In this document: positions 50,645 through 58,873 of the stretch, one piece after another | Layout of the letters: every line of letters begins with the position of its first letter | Position numbering within the stretch: position 1 is the first letter of the stretch | Assembly (NCBI GenBank): GCA_051251645.1 | Contig: JBPOEY010000002.1 | Coordinates: 791,360 to 855,359, forward strand | Length of the DNA: 64,000 bases | Reading direction: 5' to 3' | From: Litorimonas sp051251645 | GTDB lineage: Bacteria; Pseudomonadota; Alphaproteobacteria; Caulobacterales; Maricaulaceae | The notes under the pieces: generated by a model | What the model saw: the letters and a program-made list of their open reading frames with translations, nothing else | The model's database searches: none | What the model was told of the DNA's origin: nothing | Made by a program: the position numbers and the translations under genes

Positions 50645-51618
50645 TCGCGAAAGACCGTGTCTGCTGCGAGGCGCGCCTCAATCCCGCTTTCGCTCGCGGA
50701 CCAATGATCAAAATAATCTGCGCCGGACCGCCCTGCATCCGACGCTAAGGCCGCAATTCGGCCCATGCCTGAAAACAATGTGTCAGGAAGCTGAGCGGCA
50801 ATCGGGTCGGAAAAAGCCTCATCGGGATCAATAAGGGTCCAGCCATTGGCCCGCAGAGCGTTGACCATATCAACCGTGAAAGACGCGGCGAGGTCATTTT
50901 CGTGCAACAGCACGACCTGCGCGGGGCGACGATCTAACAGCGCGATCGCCATGCGGTCAAAATGCTCTGCGGCGTCAACGACCATATCAGAATAGACTTT
51001 GGACAGAGCGGCCTCATCGATAGTTTTCCCGTCTCGCAGCGCGTCCTGCCACAATCGGTCCAAGTGCCAATCATAGGTGTCGATCGTGACATAGCCGCTC
51101 ATGAGGTCACGGTCGGATAACGCCGTCCGAAGGGCGTCTCGTTTGGCGTGTGCCACGTCAGTCTCGCCGTAACCGCCCTCATCCAAATAAGGAAAGCGGA
51201 ACCACGCCCGCCGATTGGCGAAAGGATCAAGCGCGACTTCGGCTTGATCAATGTCCGCAATATAGGCGCTCGTTTCTGTTCGGCTGGCCCACATATGGGC
51301 GTGGCTGTGATTGGCGATCCTGTGCCCTGCATTGGCGTAGGCGTGAATGCGGTCTCGTCCGGCTTGTGTGTCTAACCCCCGTGTGGTCACAAATATCGCA
51401 ACGGGCCCGGTTTCAGCAATCTCGAACTGCTCGATCAATGCCTGTGTGCGGTCCGTCCCGGCAAACATGCGCCCATTGCCGCGCGGTGCGTCATCATAGG
51501 TAAGCGCGATGCGTTTCTCAGAGATAGGCGCACTATTTGCCAGCGATGCGGGCTCGTCTGGCACGGTGCAGGCCAGAAGCAGCAAGGCGGATAGCAATGT
51601 CAGGATAAGTCGTATCAT
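50641..51618 (-). CDS. Polysaccharide deacetylase-family lipoprotein
   Basis: 325 residues from ATG 51618. A lipoprotein signal (MIRLILTLLSALLLLACTV) is followed by a NodB-type fold: RIALTYDDAPRG gives the catalytic Asp and metal Asp, and IANHSHAHMWAS the metal His residues (H-x-H-x-H form). These zinc enzymes remove acetyl groups from N-acetylated sugars; here it would act in the periplasm, on peptidoglycan or an exported polysaccharide. Conserved later motifs (RFPYLDEGG, VVLLHEND) are present. Confidence 0.87.
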   Translation of the reverse strand: MIRLILTLLSALLLLACTVPDEPASLANSAPISEKRIALTYDDAPRGNGRMFAGTDRTQALIEQFEIAETGPVAIFVTTRGLDTQAGRDRIHAYANAGHRIANHSHAHMWASRTETSAYIADIDQAEVALDPFANRRAWFRFPYLDEGGYGETDVAHAKRDALRTALSDRDLMSGYVTIDTYDWHLDRLWQDALRDGKTIDEAALSKVYSDMVVDAAEHFDRMAIALLDRRPAQVVLLHENDLAASFTVDMVNALRANGWTLIDPDEAFSDPIAAQLPDTLFSGMGRIAALASDAGRSGADYFDHWSASESGIEARLAADTVFRD

Positions 51619-51733
51619 GGTGACTGGTAATCCGGGCAATCCATGCGGATCAACTCGTAAAATAGCTCAAAAAAGGCATAATCATGCGTGATCTAGGTTG
51701 CGCCCAGACGCAGGCGCGCTACAGCCCCGCCCC

Positions 51734-53428
51734 ATGCCTGTTCCTACGCTCGTCCTGAATTTTGGCCACTCGGTCCTTCGCTCGCTCACCGATTATACGG
51801 AAGCGGCGTCCGAGATTTATCGCCATTATCGCAATGGGTGGAACATCGTCGCGGTGACGTCGGCGCAAGGTGATCAAACGGATGTATTGATGGCAGAAGC
51901 CCGCCGGATTGGTCCGGAAGGCACATCTGAAGGCGGCGGGGCGCGTAATCTGCCAGAACTTTTGCAACTCGGTGAACGCCGCTCGGCTGCGCTGCTCGCG
52001 CTCGCGCTCGAACGCATCGGCGCGCCCGCCTTTGTTCGCCAAGCCCGTGATCTGGGTTTGACTGCGGAAGGGGACCCTATGAACGCGGTTCTAACGGGTT
52101 TGAATACTGGGCAGCTGATGCAGGACCTCAAAGACCACGACATTGTTGTTATGCCGGGGTTTGTCGCGATTGGCGAAAAAGACCGCGCCGTCTTGCTGGG
52201 CCAAGGCGGCTCAGATCTCACCGCGCTTTATGTCGCGGATCAACTCGGCGCACCTGCGCTGCTGCTCAAAGATGTCGACGGCGTTTATGATCGCGATCCG
52301 CGCGAAGCGTCAGACGAGCCGCTGCGTCGTTATGGTCGGGTGTCTTACGCCGACCTTCGCCGCAAAGGCAGGCCTTTGATCGCGTCGCGCGCGCTCGATT
52401 ATGCGGAGAGCACCGGGCAGCGGTTCCGGATCGGCAAACCCGGTGTGGCCGGGTCGACGCAAGTCGGCGATGTGTCTGATAAACCTGCTGTTGTCGGCGC
52501 TCCGAAAAAACTTCGCATTGCCATGATGGGTCTCGGCATTGTCGGCGGAGGCGTTTGGCGTCGCGTCGCGGAGCATTCGGATCGGTTTGAAATCGTGCGT
52601 GTTATGGTCCGCAGCCCTGGAAAATATATAGACCAAGGCTATCCCGAAGACATTCTGACGACGGATAGCGCCGATTTATGGGCCGCGAACCCTGATATCT
52701 TTATCGATGTGTCTGGTCCGATTGATCCCGCCTTGACCCTGACCCGCGAGATGCTGGCGAAGGGCGTTCACGTTGTGTCAGCTAATAAGCAGGCGATCGC
52801 GACAGGCGGCCAAGCGCTGCTGGATGAGGCCGCGAACTCCACCGCGCAACTTCTGTTCTCCAGTGCGGCCGGAGGCGGCATGCCCGTGCTGGAAATGTGC
52901 ATCCGTGAAAAAGGCCGGATCGCGCGCGTTGAAGCGCTGCTCAATGGTACGACCAACTTTATGTTGGGTGAGATGGACAGCGGTATGGCTTACAGTGATG
53001 CGCTGAAACTCGCGCAGGACCGGGGCTATGCCGAGGCGGATCCGACCGCAGATGTGGATGGCCATGATGCGGCGGCGAAAATTCGGCTGGTGAGCTTGCT
53101 CGGTTTTGGCGTGGAATTGGCCCCGGAACAGATTGAGCGCGATACGCTGGCACAAGTCGACGCGAAATTGAAACCCGGCACGATCTTAAAACGGGTTGCG
53201 CGTGTGTCCGGTGATACGGGTGAGCTCGTTGCGGACTTGCGACTGCGCGCCTTGTCGCCCAATAATTTCCTCGCCAAAGCCGACGGCGAAGATGCCCACG
53301 CCGTGTTCGATTTCACCGATGGGGACCGTTACGTGATTCGTGGCAAAGGCGCAGGTCGCTGGCCGACAACGGAAAGCGTCATGGCGGATCTCTACGATTT
53401 GTCCAATGACTCCCAGGCGATAAATTAG
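51734..53428 (+). CDS. Aspartokinase-like/homoserine dehydrogenase fusion without ACT domains
   Basis: 564 residues from ATG 51734. Residues about 1-245 form an amino-acid-kinase fold: GQGGSDLTALYVADQL (156-161 onward) and KDVDGVYDRDPR (179-190) match aspartate kinases, but the N-terminal K-F-G-G-[ST]-S motif reads NFGHSV (9-14), so the usual catalytic Lys is Asn. Residues about 258-564 are homoserine dehydrogenase: GLGIVGGGVWRR, VVSANKQAIA, LNGTTNFMLGEM and KIRLVSLLGFG. There is no ACT regulatory domain between or after. The dehydrogenase half should make homoserine for Met and Thr; the kinase half may be inactive or changed. Confidence 0.85.
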   Translation: MPVPTLVLNFGHSVLRSLTDYTEAASEIYRHYRNGWNIVAVTSAQGDQTDVLMAEARRIGPEGTSEGGGARNLPELLQLGERRSAALLALALERIGAPAFVRQARDLGLTAEGDPMNAVLTGLNTGQLMQDLKDHDIVVMPGFVAIGEKDRAVLLGQGGSDLTALYVADQLGAPALLLKDVDGVYDRDPREASDEPLRRYGRVSYADLRRKGRPLIASRALDYAESTGQRFRIGKPGVAGSTQVGDVSDKPAVVGAPKKLRIAMMGLGIVGGGVWRRVAEHSDRFEIVRVMVRSPGKYIDQGYPEDILTTDSADLWAANPDIFIDVSGPIDPALTLTREMLAKGVHVVSANKQAIATGGQALLDEAANSTAQLLFSSAAGGGMPVLEMCIREKGRIARVEALLNGTTNFMLGEMDSGMAYSDALKLAQDRGYAEADPTADVDGHDAAAKIRLVSLLGFGVELAPEQIERDTLAQVDAKLKPGTILKRVARVSGDTGELVADLRLRALSPNNFLAKADGEDAHAVFDFTDGDRYVIRGKGAGRWPTTESVMADLYDLSNDSQAIN

Positions 53429-53483
53429 GGAACCCGTTGCGTCCCTAAGCGTCCCTTAAGAGGGGTAAATTGGGAGAGGCCTT

Positions 53484-53714
53484 ATGGCAAAATGCGATCA
53501 ATGCGGAAATGATTACGACCGCGCCTTCACCGTCACCTTGCACGATGGCACGTCCGGTGCGTTTGATAGTTTTGAATGCGCGATCTCGAAAATGGCGCCA
53601 ACATGTGCGCAATGTGGCTGCCGCATTATCGGTCATGGCCGCGAGACGGCAGATGATCAGATATATTGCTGTGCGTCCTGTGCCAAAATGGCGGGTGCGG
53701 ACTTAGAGGATTGA
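53484..53714 (+). CDS. Small Cys-rich zinc-binding protein
   Basis: 76 residues with about ten Cys: KCDQCGNDYDR at the N-terminus, FECAISKMAPTCAQCGCRIIGHG in the middle and IYCCASCAKMAG at the end. This spacing suggests two zinc-binding clusters and matches small metal-binding proteins annotated as prokaryotic metallothionein-like or zinc-ribbon proteins. GGAG lies well upstream of the ATG. It follows the dehydrogenase fusion and precedes the flippase-like gene by four bases, so it may be co-transcribed with that gene. Confidence 0.72.
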   Translation: MAKCDQCGNDYDRAFTVTLHDGTSGAFDSFECAISKMAPTCAQCGCRIIGHGRETADDQIYCCASCAKMAGADLED

Positions 53715-53718
53715 ATTT

Positions 53719-54750
53719 GTGTCCTCAATCCCGGTAGCCAATAATCAGCAAAAACCGACTACGCCCCCAAAGGGTGTCGTCAAAATTTTGCAAGCGTGGC
53801 TGAAGAGCCCGTGGCTTATCGCGGCAATGGTCATATCACTGATCATTGCGCTCCATTTTATTGCACCACTGTCAGAATGGCAGGCCGCTTTTTCTCAAGC
53901 TGAGCCCGTGTGGCTGCTCTCCGCTATCTTACTCGTGCTGCCACACGAAATCCTCAAAGTTTTGCGGATGGAGCAGCTCATTCCCTGCGTCAAACCACAC
54001 AGAATTCTACATGCCAAAATCGTCTATGGCATGTCTTTTGTCACTCAATTGCCTGTTGGGACCGTCGGCGGAGATGTTTATCGGGTGATGCGTTTGGAAG
54101 ATTGTGGGGCGTCCCCAAAAGATGCAACCGCGGCGACATTTCTGATGCGGCTGATCGGTTTTTCTACGACTCTCATAATTGCCGGTTTGGGCGGCATGAT
54201 TATATTGCAGAGTGTCATTCCGATCATCGGCCCAATTTTGGGTGCGGCGATAATAGTGCTATTGACAACGTCCAAAAATCCACCGAGTTTCCTCGCGCGA
54301 CTGGTTAAGCGCTCGGATGAAACGGGGCGCGGTAAATTGGGTCGGCTTTTGTCACGTCTGGCGCGTTTGCTCAGCCATACATTTCAACAAGCGGCGGACC
54401 TGACCCGGCAGCAGATTATGGCTGTTTTGGGGGTTACGCTTGGCCTCTATGCTGTTCGCGCTGTGATCGTCTGGTTCTGTTTACTCGCGCTAGATTTGGA
54501 CGTTAGCTATGGCGCGGCTTTGGCGGCCTTAGCTGTCGGTAATCTGGCCAGCACGATCCCCAGCCCGGCCGGAAACATTGGGCTGCGCGAAGGCGGTATG
54601 GTCGGTGTCTTAGCAGGGCTGGGTGTTGCTGTGGCTCCGGCCACTATTAGTGCTTTGTTGTTCCGGGCGGCGATGATTTTAGGGGCCGGACTTGGTTTAG
54701 TCCTTGCCGCATTTGCGTATAAACTTGTCGGACCCAAGCAGGTAGACTAA
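53719..54750 (+). CDS. Flippase-like integral membrane protein (LPG synthase transmembrane type)
   Basis: 343 residues starting at GTG, four bases after the Cys-rich gene. About eight membrane segments. LPHEILKVLRMEQLIP, FVTQLPVGTVGGDVYRVMRL and NLASTIPSPAGNIGLREGGMVGVL match the UPF0104/LPG-flippase membrane domain. The C-terminal aminoacyl-lipid synthase domain of MprF is absent, so it is probably a lipid flippase or a partner in lipid or hopanoid glycoside handling rather than an LPG synthase. Confidence 0.82.
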   Translation: MSSIPVANNQQKPTTPPKGVVKILQAWLKSPWLIAAMVISLIIALHFIAPLSEWQAAFSQAEPVWLLSAILLVLPHEILKVLRMEQLIPCVKPHRILHAKIVYGMSFVTQLPVGTVGGDVYRVMRLEDCGASPKDATAATFLMRLIGFSTTLIIAGLGGMIILQSVIPIIGPILGAAIIVLLTTSKNPPSFLARLVKRSDETGRGKLGRLLSRLARLLSHTFQQAADLTRQQIMAVLGVTLGLYAVRAVIVWFCLLALDLDVSYGAALAALAVGNLASTIPSPAGNIGLREGGMVGVLAGLGVAVAPATISALLFRAAMILGAGLGLVLAAFAYKLVGPKQVD

Positions 54751-54754
54751 ATTA

Positions 54755-55534
54755 TCAGACGAAAATCGCGATCGATTGCATGCCGTCGACGACCAAGTCT
54801 CCATCCGTGTTCCAAATCCGCATAACTTGCGAACAATAGCCATCCAGTGCGGCGGTTAGCTCCGCTTCGATCATATACCAGCCATCTTGTGTTTTCGGCT
54901 CACGTAGAAAATTGCAAATCCACGTCATGGAGCTGACCGGACCGAGCTTTTTCATAATTGGGAAGGTTGAGGGTGGAAGAATATCGGCCAAGCATAGCAA
55001 AGATATTTCTCCCTCTCGCGACGCGGGGTCGGAATGGCGCGCCCACATTCGTAAGTAGCCTTTGGTTCCGCCTTGCATGGGGCGCGTGCCTTCGATCAGA
55101 CGCGTTTCAAAATTATGCAAAAAAGGCGGCACGAAGCTCGACCCTTCTTCTGTAAAAGGTTCGCAGTTGTCTGCATGCGGGGCGGGTGGCGCTGGACAGT
55201 CGACCGACAAGTGGCTCGCGCGCGCGGCCCCGAACGAGAATGTCGCCGTGCAAACGGCGCGGCCCTCGACATCGGCGCGGGCATAGACCGTCGTGACATT
55301 CCGGCCGGCGCGCAGTACCTCTGTCGTGATGTCGGGCGAGCGTGTGACGGGGCCCGTGAAATTGACGAGGGTAGAGCGGAGCGGCGCGAGGTCAGGATGA
55401 TCACCGCGCGCTCGCGCTAATAATAAGGCCGCGCTGAGGCCCCCATATGCCGTCCGCCCTTGCTTCCAACTCTCCGGCAGATCCGGAGATTGCGTGGCGG
55501 CTTGATCGGCGAGGTCTTGAAACGTATGGTTCAT
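54755..55534 (-). CDS. Acyl-CoA thioesterase family protein
   Basis: 259 residues from ATG 55534. It has a double-hotdog layout like TesB-type thioesterases: FQDLADQAATQSPDLPESWKQGRTAYGGLSAALLL in the first half and MKKLGPVSSMTWICNFLREP with GWYMIEAELTAALDGYCSQVMRIWNTDGDLV in the second. The substrate is unknown. It ends four bases from the convergent flippase-like gene. Confidence 0.78.
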   Translation of the reverse strand: MNHTFQDLADQAATQSPDLPESWKQGRTAYGGLSAALLLARARGDHPDLAPLRSTLVNFTGPVTRSPDITTEVLRAGRNVTTVYARADVEGRAVCTATFSFGAARASHLSVDCPAPPAPHADNCEPFTEEGSSFVPPFLHNFETRLIEGTRPMQGGTKGYLRMWARHSDPASREGEISLLCLADILPPSTFPIMKKLGPVSSMTWICNFLREPKTQDGWYMIEAELTAALDGYCSQVMRIWNTDGDLVVDGMQSIAIFV

Positions 55535-55674
55535 GCGGCGTCGGTAACGCGTCCGGGTGTTGGGCTCTAGGCCTATCCCAGTTTGGCAGGGCTTCATGTC
55601 TGAAGCCCATCCCTAGCTTGATCGGGCTTGCGCGACCCTTGTGCGACGTCATCTTTCACCCCAGTAACGCACCC

Positions 55675-56409
55675 ATGGATAAAGGGGCAGCACTCATCAT
55701 TGGCGCAGGCGCGGATACGGGGGCTGCGATTGCGCGCGCCTTCGCCGCGGACGGTTATCATGCCTGCCTCACCCGCCGCCCTCGAAATCTGAATCAGTTA
55801 GAAACACTGGCTGAGACCATCCAGGCTGCGGGCGGCACAGCGACGCCGTTTGGCGTTGATGCGCGGGATGAGGACGCGATGGCGGCCTTGATCGAACAGA
55901 TTGAAACAGACATTGGCCCGATCGAAGTCTGCGTCTTTAATATCGGTGCGAATGTGCGGTTTGGCATTGGGGACACGACTCCGCGTGTGTTTCGAAAAGT
56001 CTGGGAAATGGGCTGTTATGGCGGGTTCCTGACGGCGCATAACGTGCTGCCGCGCATGGCGGCGCGCGGCCGCGGCACGATGATCTTTACGGGTGCGACG
56101 GCATCTGTCCGGGGTGGGTCCGGCTTTAGCGCATTTGCGTCGGCCAAAGCCGGACTGCGAAATTTGGCGCAAAGCGCGGCACGGGAGTTCGGACCGCAAA
56201 ATGTTCATGTCGCGCATACGATTATTGATGGCATGATCGATTCGAAATTTATCCGCGAGAATGTACCGACTGTTGATGCGTTGCGAGATCAAGACCGCAT
56301 TCTCAATCCCGATCATATCGCGCAGACTTACGTCTATCTGCATCACCAGCCGCGCGACGCGTGGACGTTCGAGCTGGATCTACGTCCCTATGGAGAAAAC
56401 TGGTCATGA
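55675..56409 (+). CDS. Short-chain dehydrogenase/reductase with Phe in place of the catalytic Tyr
   Basis: 244 residues from ATG 55675. The dinucleotide-binding GAGADTGAAIARAFAADG and the strand IEVCVFNIGANV (NAG-like) place it in the SDR family. The active-site segment reads SAFASAKAGLRNLAQSAARE: the Y-x-x-x-K motif is F-x-x-x-K, so the catalytic Tyr is replaced. Proteins with this change form a known SDR subgroup, with VHVAHTIIDGMID downstream. Activity is therefore uncertain. First of a three-gene overlapping operon. Confidence 0.82.
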   Translation: MDKGAALIIGAGADTGAAIARAFAADGYHACLTRRPRNLNQLETLAETIQAAGGTATPFGVDARDEDAMAALIEQIETDIGPIEVCVFNIGANVRFGIGDTTPRVFRKVWEMGCYGGFLTAHNVLPRMAARGRGTMIFTGATASVRGGSGFSAFASAKAGLRNLAQSAAREFGPQNVHVAHTIIDGMIDSKFIRENVPTVDALRDQDRILNPDHIAQTYVYLHHQPRDAWTFELDLRPYGENWS

Positions 56410-57002
56410 AACATCTAGATTTCTATTATGATTTCGGCAGCCCGAATGTTTATCTCGCGTGGAAAGCGCTGTCTCAGGTCGAGGGATTGACGCTCATCTT
56501 GAAGCCCGCTTTGATCGGCGGTGTTTTCAAAGGCACGAATAATCAGCCGCCGTGGCAAGCCTTCGCCGGCGTGCCGACAAAAATGCACTATATGATGCTC
56601 GAAATTAAGCGTTTCGCCACGCTATATGGTGTGTCGGCGTTCAAGATGAACCCGCATTTTCCCGTCAACACGCTGCTCGCGATGCGGTGCGCCATGGTAG
56701 CGCATGCAGACGGGGTGGAGGGCGCCTATTTCGCGGCTGTCCAGACCGCCATGTGGGAAACGGGCCGCGATGTGTCCAAGCCGGATGTGCTGGCGGCAAT
56801 CTTAAATGAGGCGGGATTGCCGGGCGGCGCAATGGTGGCGCGGACGCAAGAGCCAGAAATTAAACAAGCCCTGATGGACGCGACACAGGCCGCCATTGAT
56901 CGCGGCTTGTTCGGTCTACCCACGTGGTTTGACGAGAGTGAGATGTATTTCGGCAAGGATAATTGCTGGATGTTCGGCGCGCAGCCTGCGCGGCTCCCAT
57001 AA
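56406..57002 (+). CDS. 2-hydroxychromene-2-carboxylate isomerase-like protein (DsbA fold)
   Basis: 198 residues starting at an ATG that overlaps the SDR stop (ATGA). The N-terminal DFYYDFGSPNVYLAWKAL, with Ser in place of the DsbA Cys pair, and the C-terminal GLFGLPTWFDESEMYFGKDNCWMF, are the HCCA isomerase pattern. These kappa-class GST-like enzymes isomerise 2-hydroxychromene-2-carboxylate in naphthalene breakdown using glutathione; here the substrate may differ. It is joined to the PanE-like gene by a one-base overlap (TAATG). Confidence 0.85.
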   Translation: MKHLDFYYDFGSPNVYLAWKALSQVEGLTLILKPALIGGVFKGTNNQPPWQAFAGVPTKMHYMMLEIKRFATLYGVSAFKMNPHFPVNTLLAMRCAMVAHADGVEGAYFAAVQTAMWETGRDVSKPDVLAAILNEAGLPGGAMVARTQEPEIKQALMDATQAAIDRGLFGLPTWFDESEMYFGKDNCWMFGAQPARLP

Positions 57003-57997
57003 TGACGCAAATCACGATTTTCGGGGCGGGCTCAATCGGCTGCTATCTCGGCGGACGCATGATCGAAGGTGGGGCCAAGGTCCGGCTTATCGGACGGGAC
57101 CGCTATAAAAACGCTATCGCTAAGAATGGGCTGTCATTAAGCCAATTTGATGCGCCCGCGACCCGATTGGAGACGGTCGATTTCCAAACAAATATGGCCG
57201 CGCTGGCTGGGTCTGATATTATCGGGCTTTGCGTCAAGAGCCAGGACACGGCGGAGGCAGCGACACTGATCCAGCAACATGCGCCAACGGCGTGGGTGAT
57301 CTCGTTTCAGAACGGTGTGTCTAATCTCCCCACTTTGCAGGCGGCTTTGCCGGATGCCCGCATTAGCGGCGCGGTGGTGCCGTTTAATGTGACCTCGCCG
57401 TCGCCGGGGCATTTCCACCGCGGGACGGCAGGCGATTTGATTATTGGCCCCAAAGCGCCCGATGCGCTGTTGAGCGCTTTGCAGCGCGCGAAGGTTGGTG
57501 TGCAGGTCGTGGAGGATATAGAAGGGCATTTGTGGGCGAAATTATTGGTCAATTTGAACAATGCGCTCAACGCCTTGTCAGGCGGGCCTCTGCGCGAGGG
57601 TTTGATACAGGGGGACTATCGCCGCGTCTTAGTGCGAATGATCGAAGAAGGATTGAGCGTCGCTGAGGCTGAAGGGGTCACCGTCGCGACCTTTAATGGT
57701 CGGAACCCGAGCGCTTTATTGAAAATCATGTCAAAGCCGGATTGGCTCTACCGGATTATTATGGACAGAGTGGTGAAGATTGATCGGACCGCGCGCTCAT
57801 CTATGTTGGATGACTTGGAGCTGGGGCGCGCCTCAGAGCTGGACTATTTGCAAGGCGAAATCGTGCGCCGCGCCGACCAGCTCGGTCTTGAGGTCCCGGT
57901 GAACCGGGCGGTTATGGGCGCCGTCGAGGCCGCTTTCGCTCAAAAAACATCGCCGCGCATGAGCGGAACAATGATGGCTCAAAGCTTTTTGAAATAG
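57002..57997 (+). CDS. 2-dehydropantoate 2-reductase-like protein (PanE/ApbA)
   Basis: 331 residues. The N-terminal NADP-binding GAGSIGCYLGGRMIEGG, the central Lys/Asn region WAKLLVNLNNALNALSGGPL and the C-terminal helical domain with a Ser/Asp pair (RSSMLDDLELGRASELDYLQGEIV) match the PanE/ApbA family, which reduces ketopantoate for pantothenate. Given its operon with SDR and isomerase genes it may serve another hydroxy-acid pathway. Starts on the last base of the previous stop. Confidence 0.86.
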   Translation: MTQITIFGAGSIGCYLGGRMIEGGAKVRLIGRDRYKNAIAKNGLSLSQFDAPATRLETVDFQTNMAALAGSDIIGLCVKSQDTAEAATLIQQHAPTAWVISFQNGVSNLPTLQAALPDARISGAVVPFNVTSPSPGHFHRGTAGDLIIGPKAPDALLSALQRAKVGVQVVEDIEGHLWAKLLVNLNNALNALSGGPLREGLIQGDYRRVLVRMIEEGLSVAEAEGVTVATFNGRNPSALLKIMSKPDWLYRIIMDRVVKIDRTARSSMLDDLELGRASELDYLQGEIVRRADQLGLEVPVNRAVMGAVEAAFAQKTSPRMSGTMMAQSFLK

Positions 57998-58032
57998 AGC
58001 GGATCGTCGAAAAATTAGGCTGAGAATAATGG

Positions 58033-58075
58033 GCGACGCCGTGTGACTGGGAGGGGGATGTACACACGGCGTCGC
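58033..58075. terminator. 13-bp-stem hairpin with purine-rich loop
   Basis: GCGACGCCGTGTG (58033-58045) pairs perfectly with CACACGGCGTCGC (58063-58075). The 17-base loop contains GGGAGGGGGA. Only short T-runs flank it. It can end the PanE-like transcript or the hsp20 transcript from the other side, or be the core of a small RNA. Confidence 0.7.
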
Positions 58076-58134
58076 TTTATGGCGTCCGGAACCTCTTAAG
58101 GGGGAGGAAAGGGATCCAGGTCGCTTGATACTAT

Positions 58135-58647
58135 TTAGGCAGCTTTTGCCTTTCTGCTAGTTTTCGGCGCGATTAATTTTTCGCCACGTTCAGTCCCCTG
58201 ACCGGCAGATCCAATTTCAATGGTCCGCGGTTTCAGCGCTTCTGGCAGCTCACGCTTCAGCGATATGGACAGGAGCCCATTGGCGAGCTCGGCCCCTTCG
58301 ATGATGACATGATCGGCAAGCTGGAAGCGACGTTCAAATCCGCGTTCGGCAATACCACGGTGCAAGTAATCGCCCGCGTCATTCGCACTTTTATCGCCGT
58401 GATGGCCCGTAATCGTAAGGCGATTTTGTTCGCTTTCAATATGCAAGTCTGCATCCGTAAACCCTGCGACGGCTAGCTCAATGCGGTAGGCATCATCAGA
58501 CAGTCGAACGACGTTATAGGGCGGATAGCTGGTCGTATTGGTGGCTTGCGCGCTGGCCGCGTCAATCATGCTGGCCATACGGTCGAGGCCGACGAATGAC
58601 CGGTAAAGTGGGGTCAAATCATAGGCGGGGTGTGTTGCGGTTCTCAT
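58135..58647 (-). CDS. Small heat-shock protein Hsp20
   Basis: 170 residues from ATG 58647, preceded by AAGGA at seven bases. The alpha-crystallin domain lies about residues 40-135: NVVRLSDDAYRIELAVAGFTDADLHIESEQNRLTITGHHG, then YLHRGIAERGFERRFQLADHV and GLLSISLKRELPE. It is most like IbpA-type holdases of alphaproteobacteria, which bind unfolded proteins under heat stress without ATP. The Lys-rich tail (KTSRKAKAA) is not conserved. An upstream ROSE-type RNA thermometer is common for these genes; I could not confirm one in the short leader. Confidence 0.9.
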   Translation of the reverse strand: MRTATHPAYDLTPLYRSFVGLDRMASMIDAASAQATNTTSYPPYNVVRLSDDAYRIELAVAGFTDADLHIESEQNRLTITGHHGDKSANDAGDYLHRGIAERGFERRFQLADHVIIEGAELANGLLSISLKRELPEALKPRTIEIGSAGQGTERGEKLIAPKTSRKAKAA

Positions 58648-58873
58648 AGTGCATCCTTTTCTAAGCAATGCGGTTAACGATGGTTGCACAGCCCATTATG
58701 GCACTGCGCATCGGAAAATGTAGGGCCATGAATTGAGGTTTCAAGAGGGACGCTGAAATCAACACCAGTGCGGGTCAAGGGCGAATGCAGGCTTGAAATC
58801 ATCCGCAGTGTGGCTAGACCATGCGTGCGAAATTATAACATCCCTCCCTCCTTCGCCGGATAAGGACCTTTTC

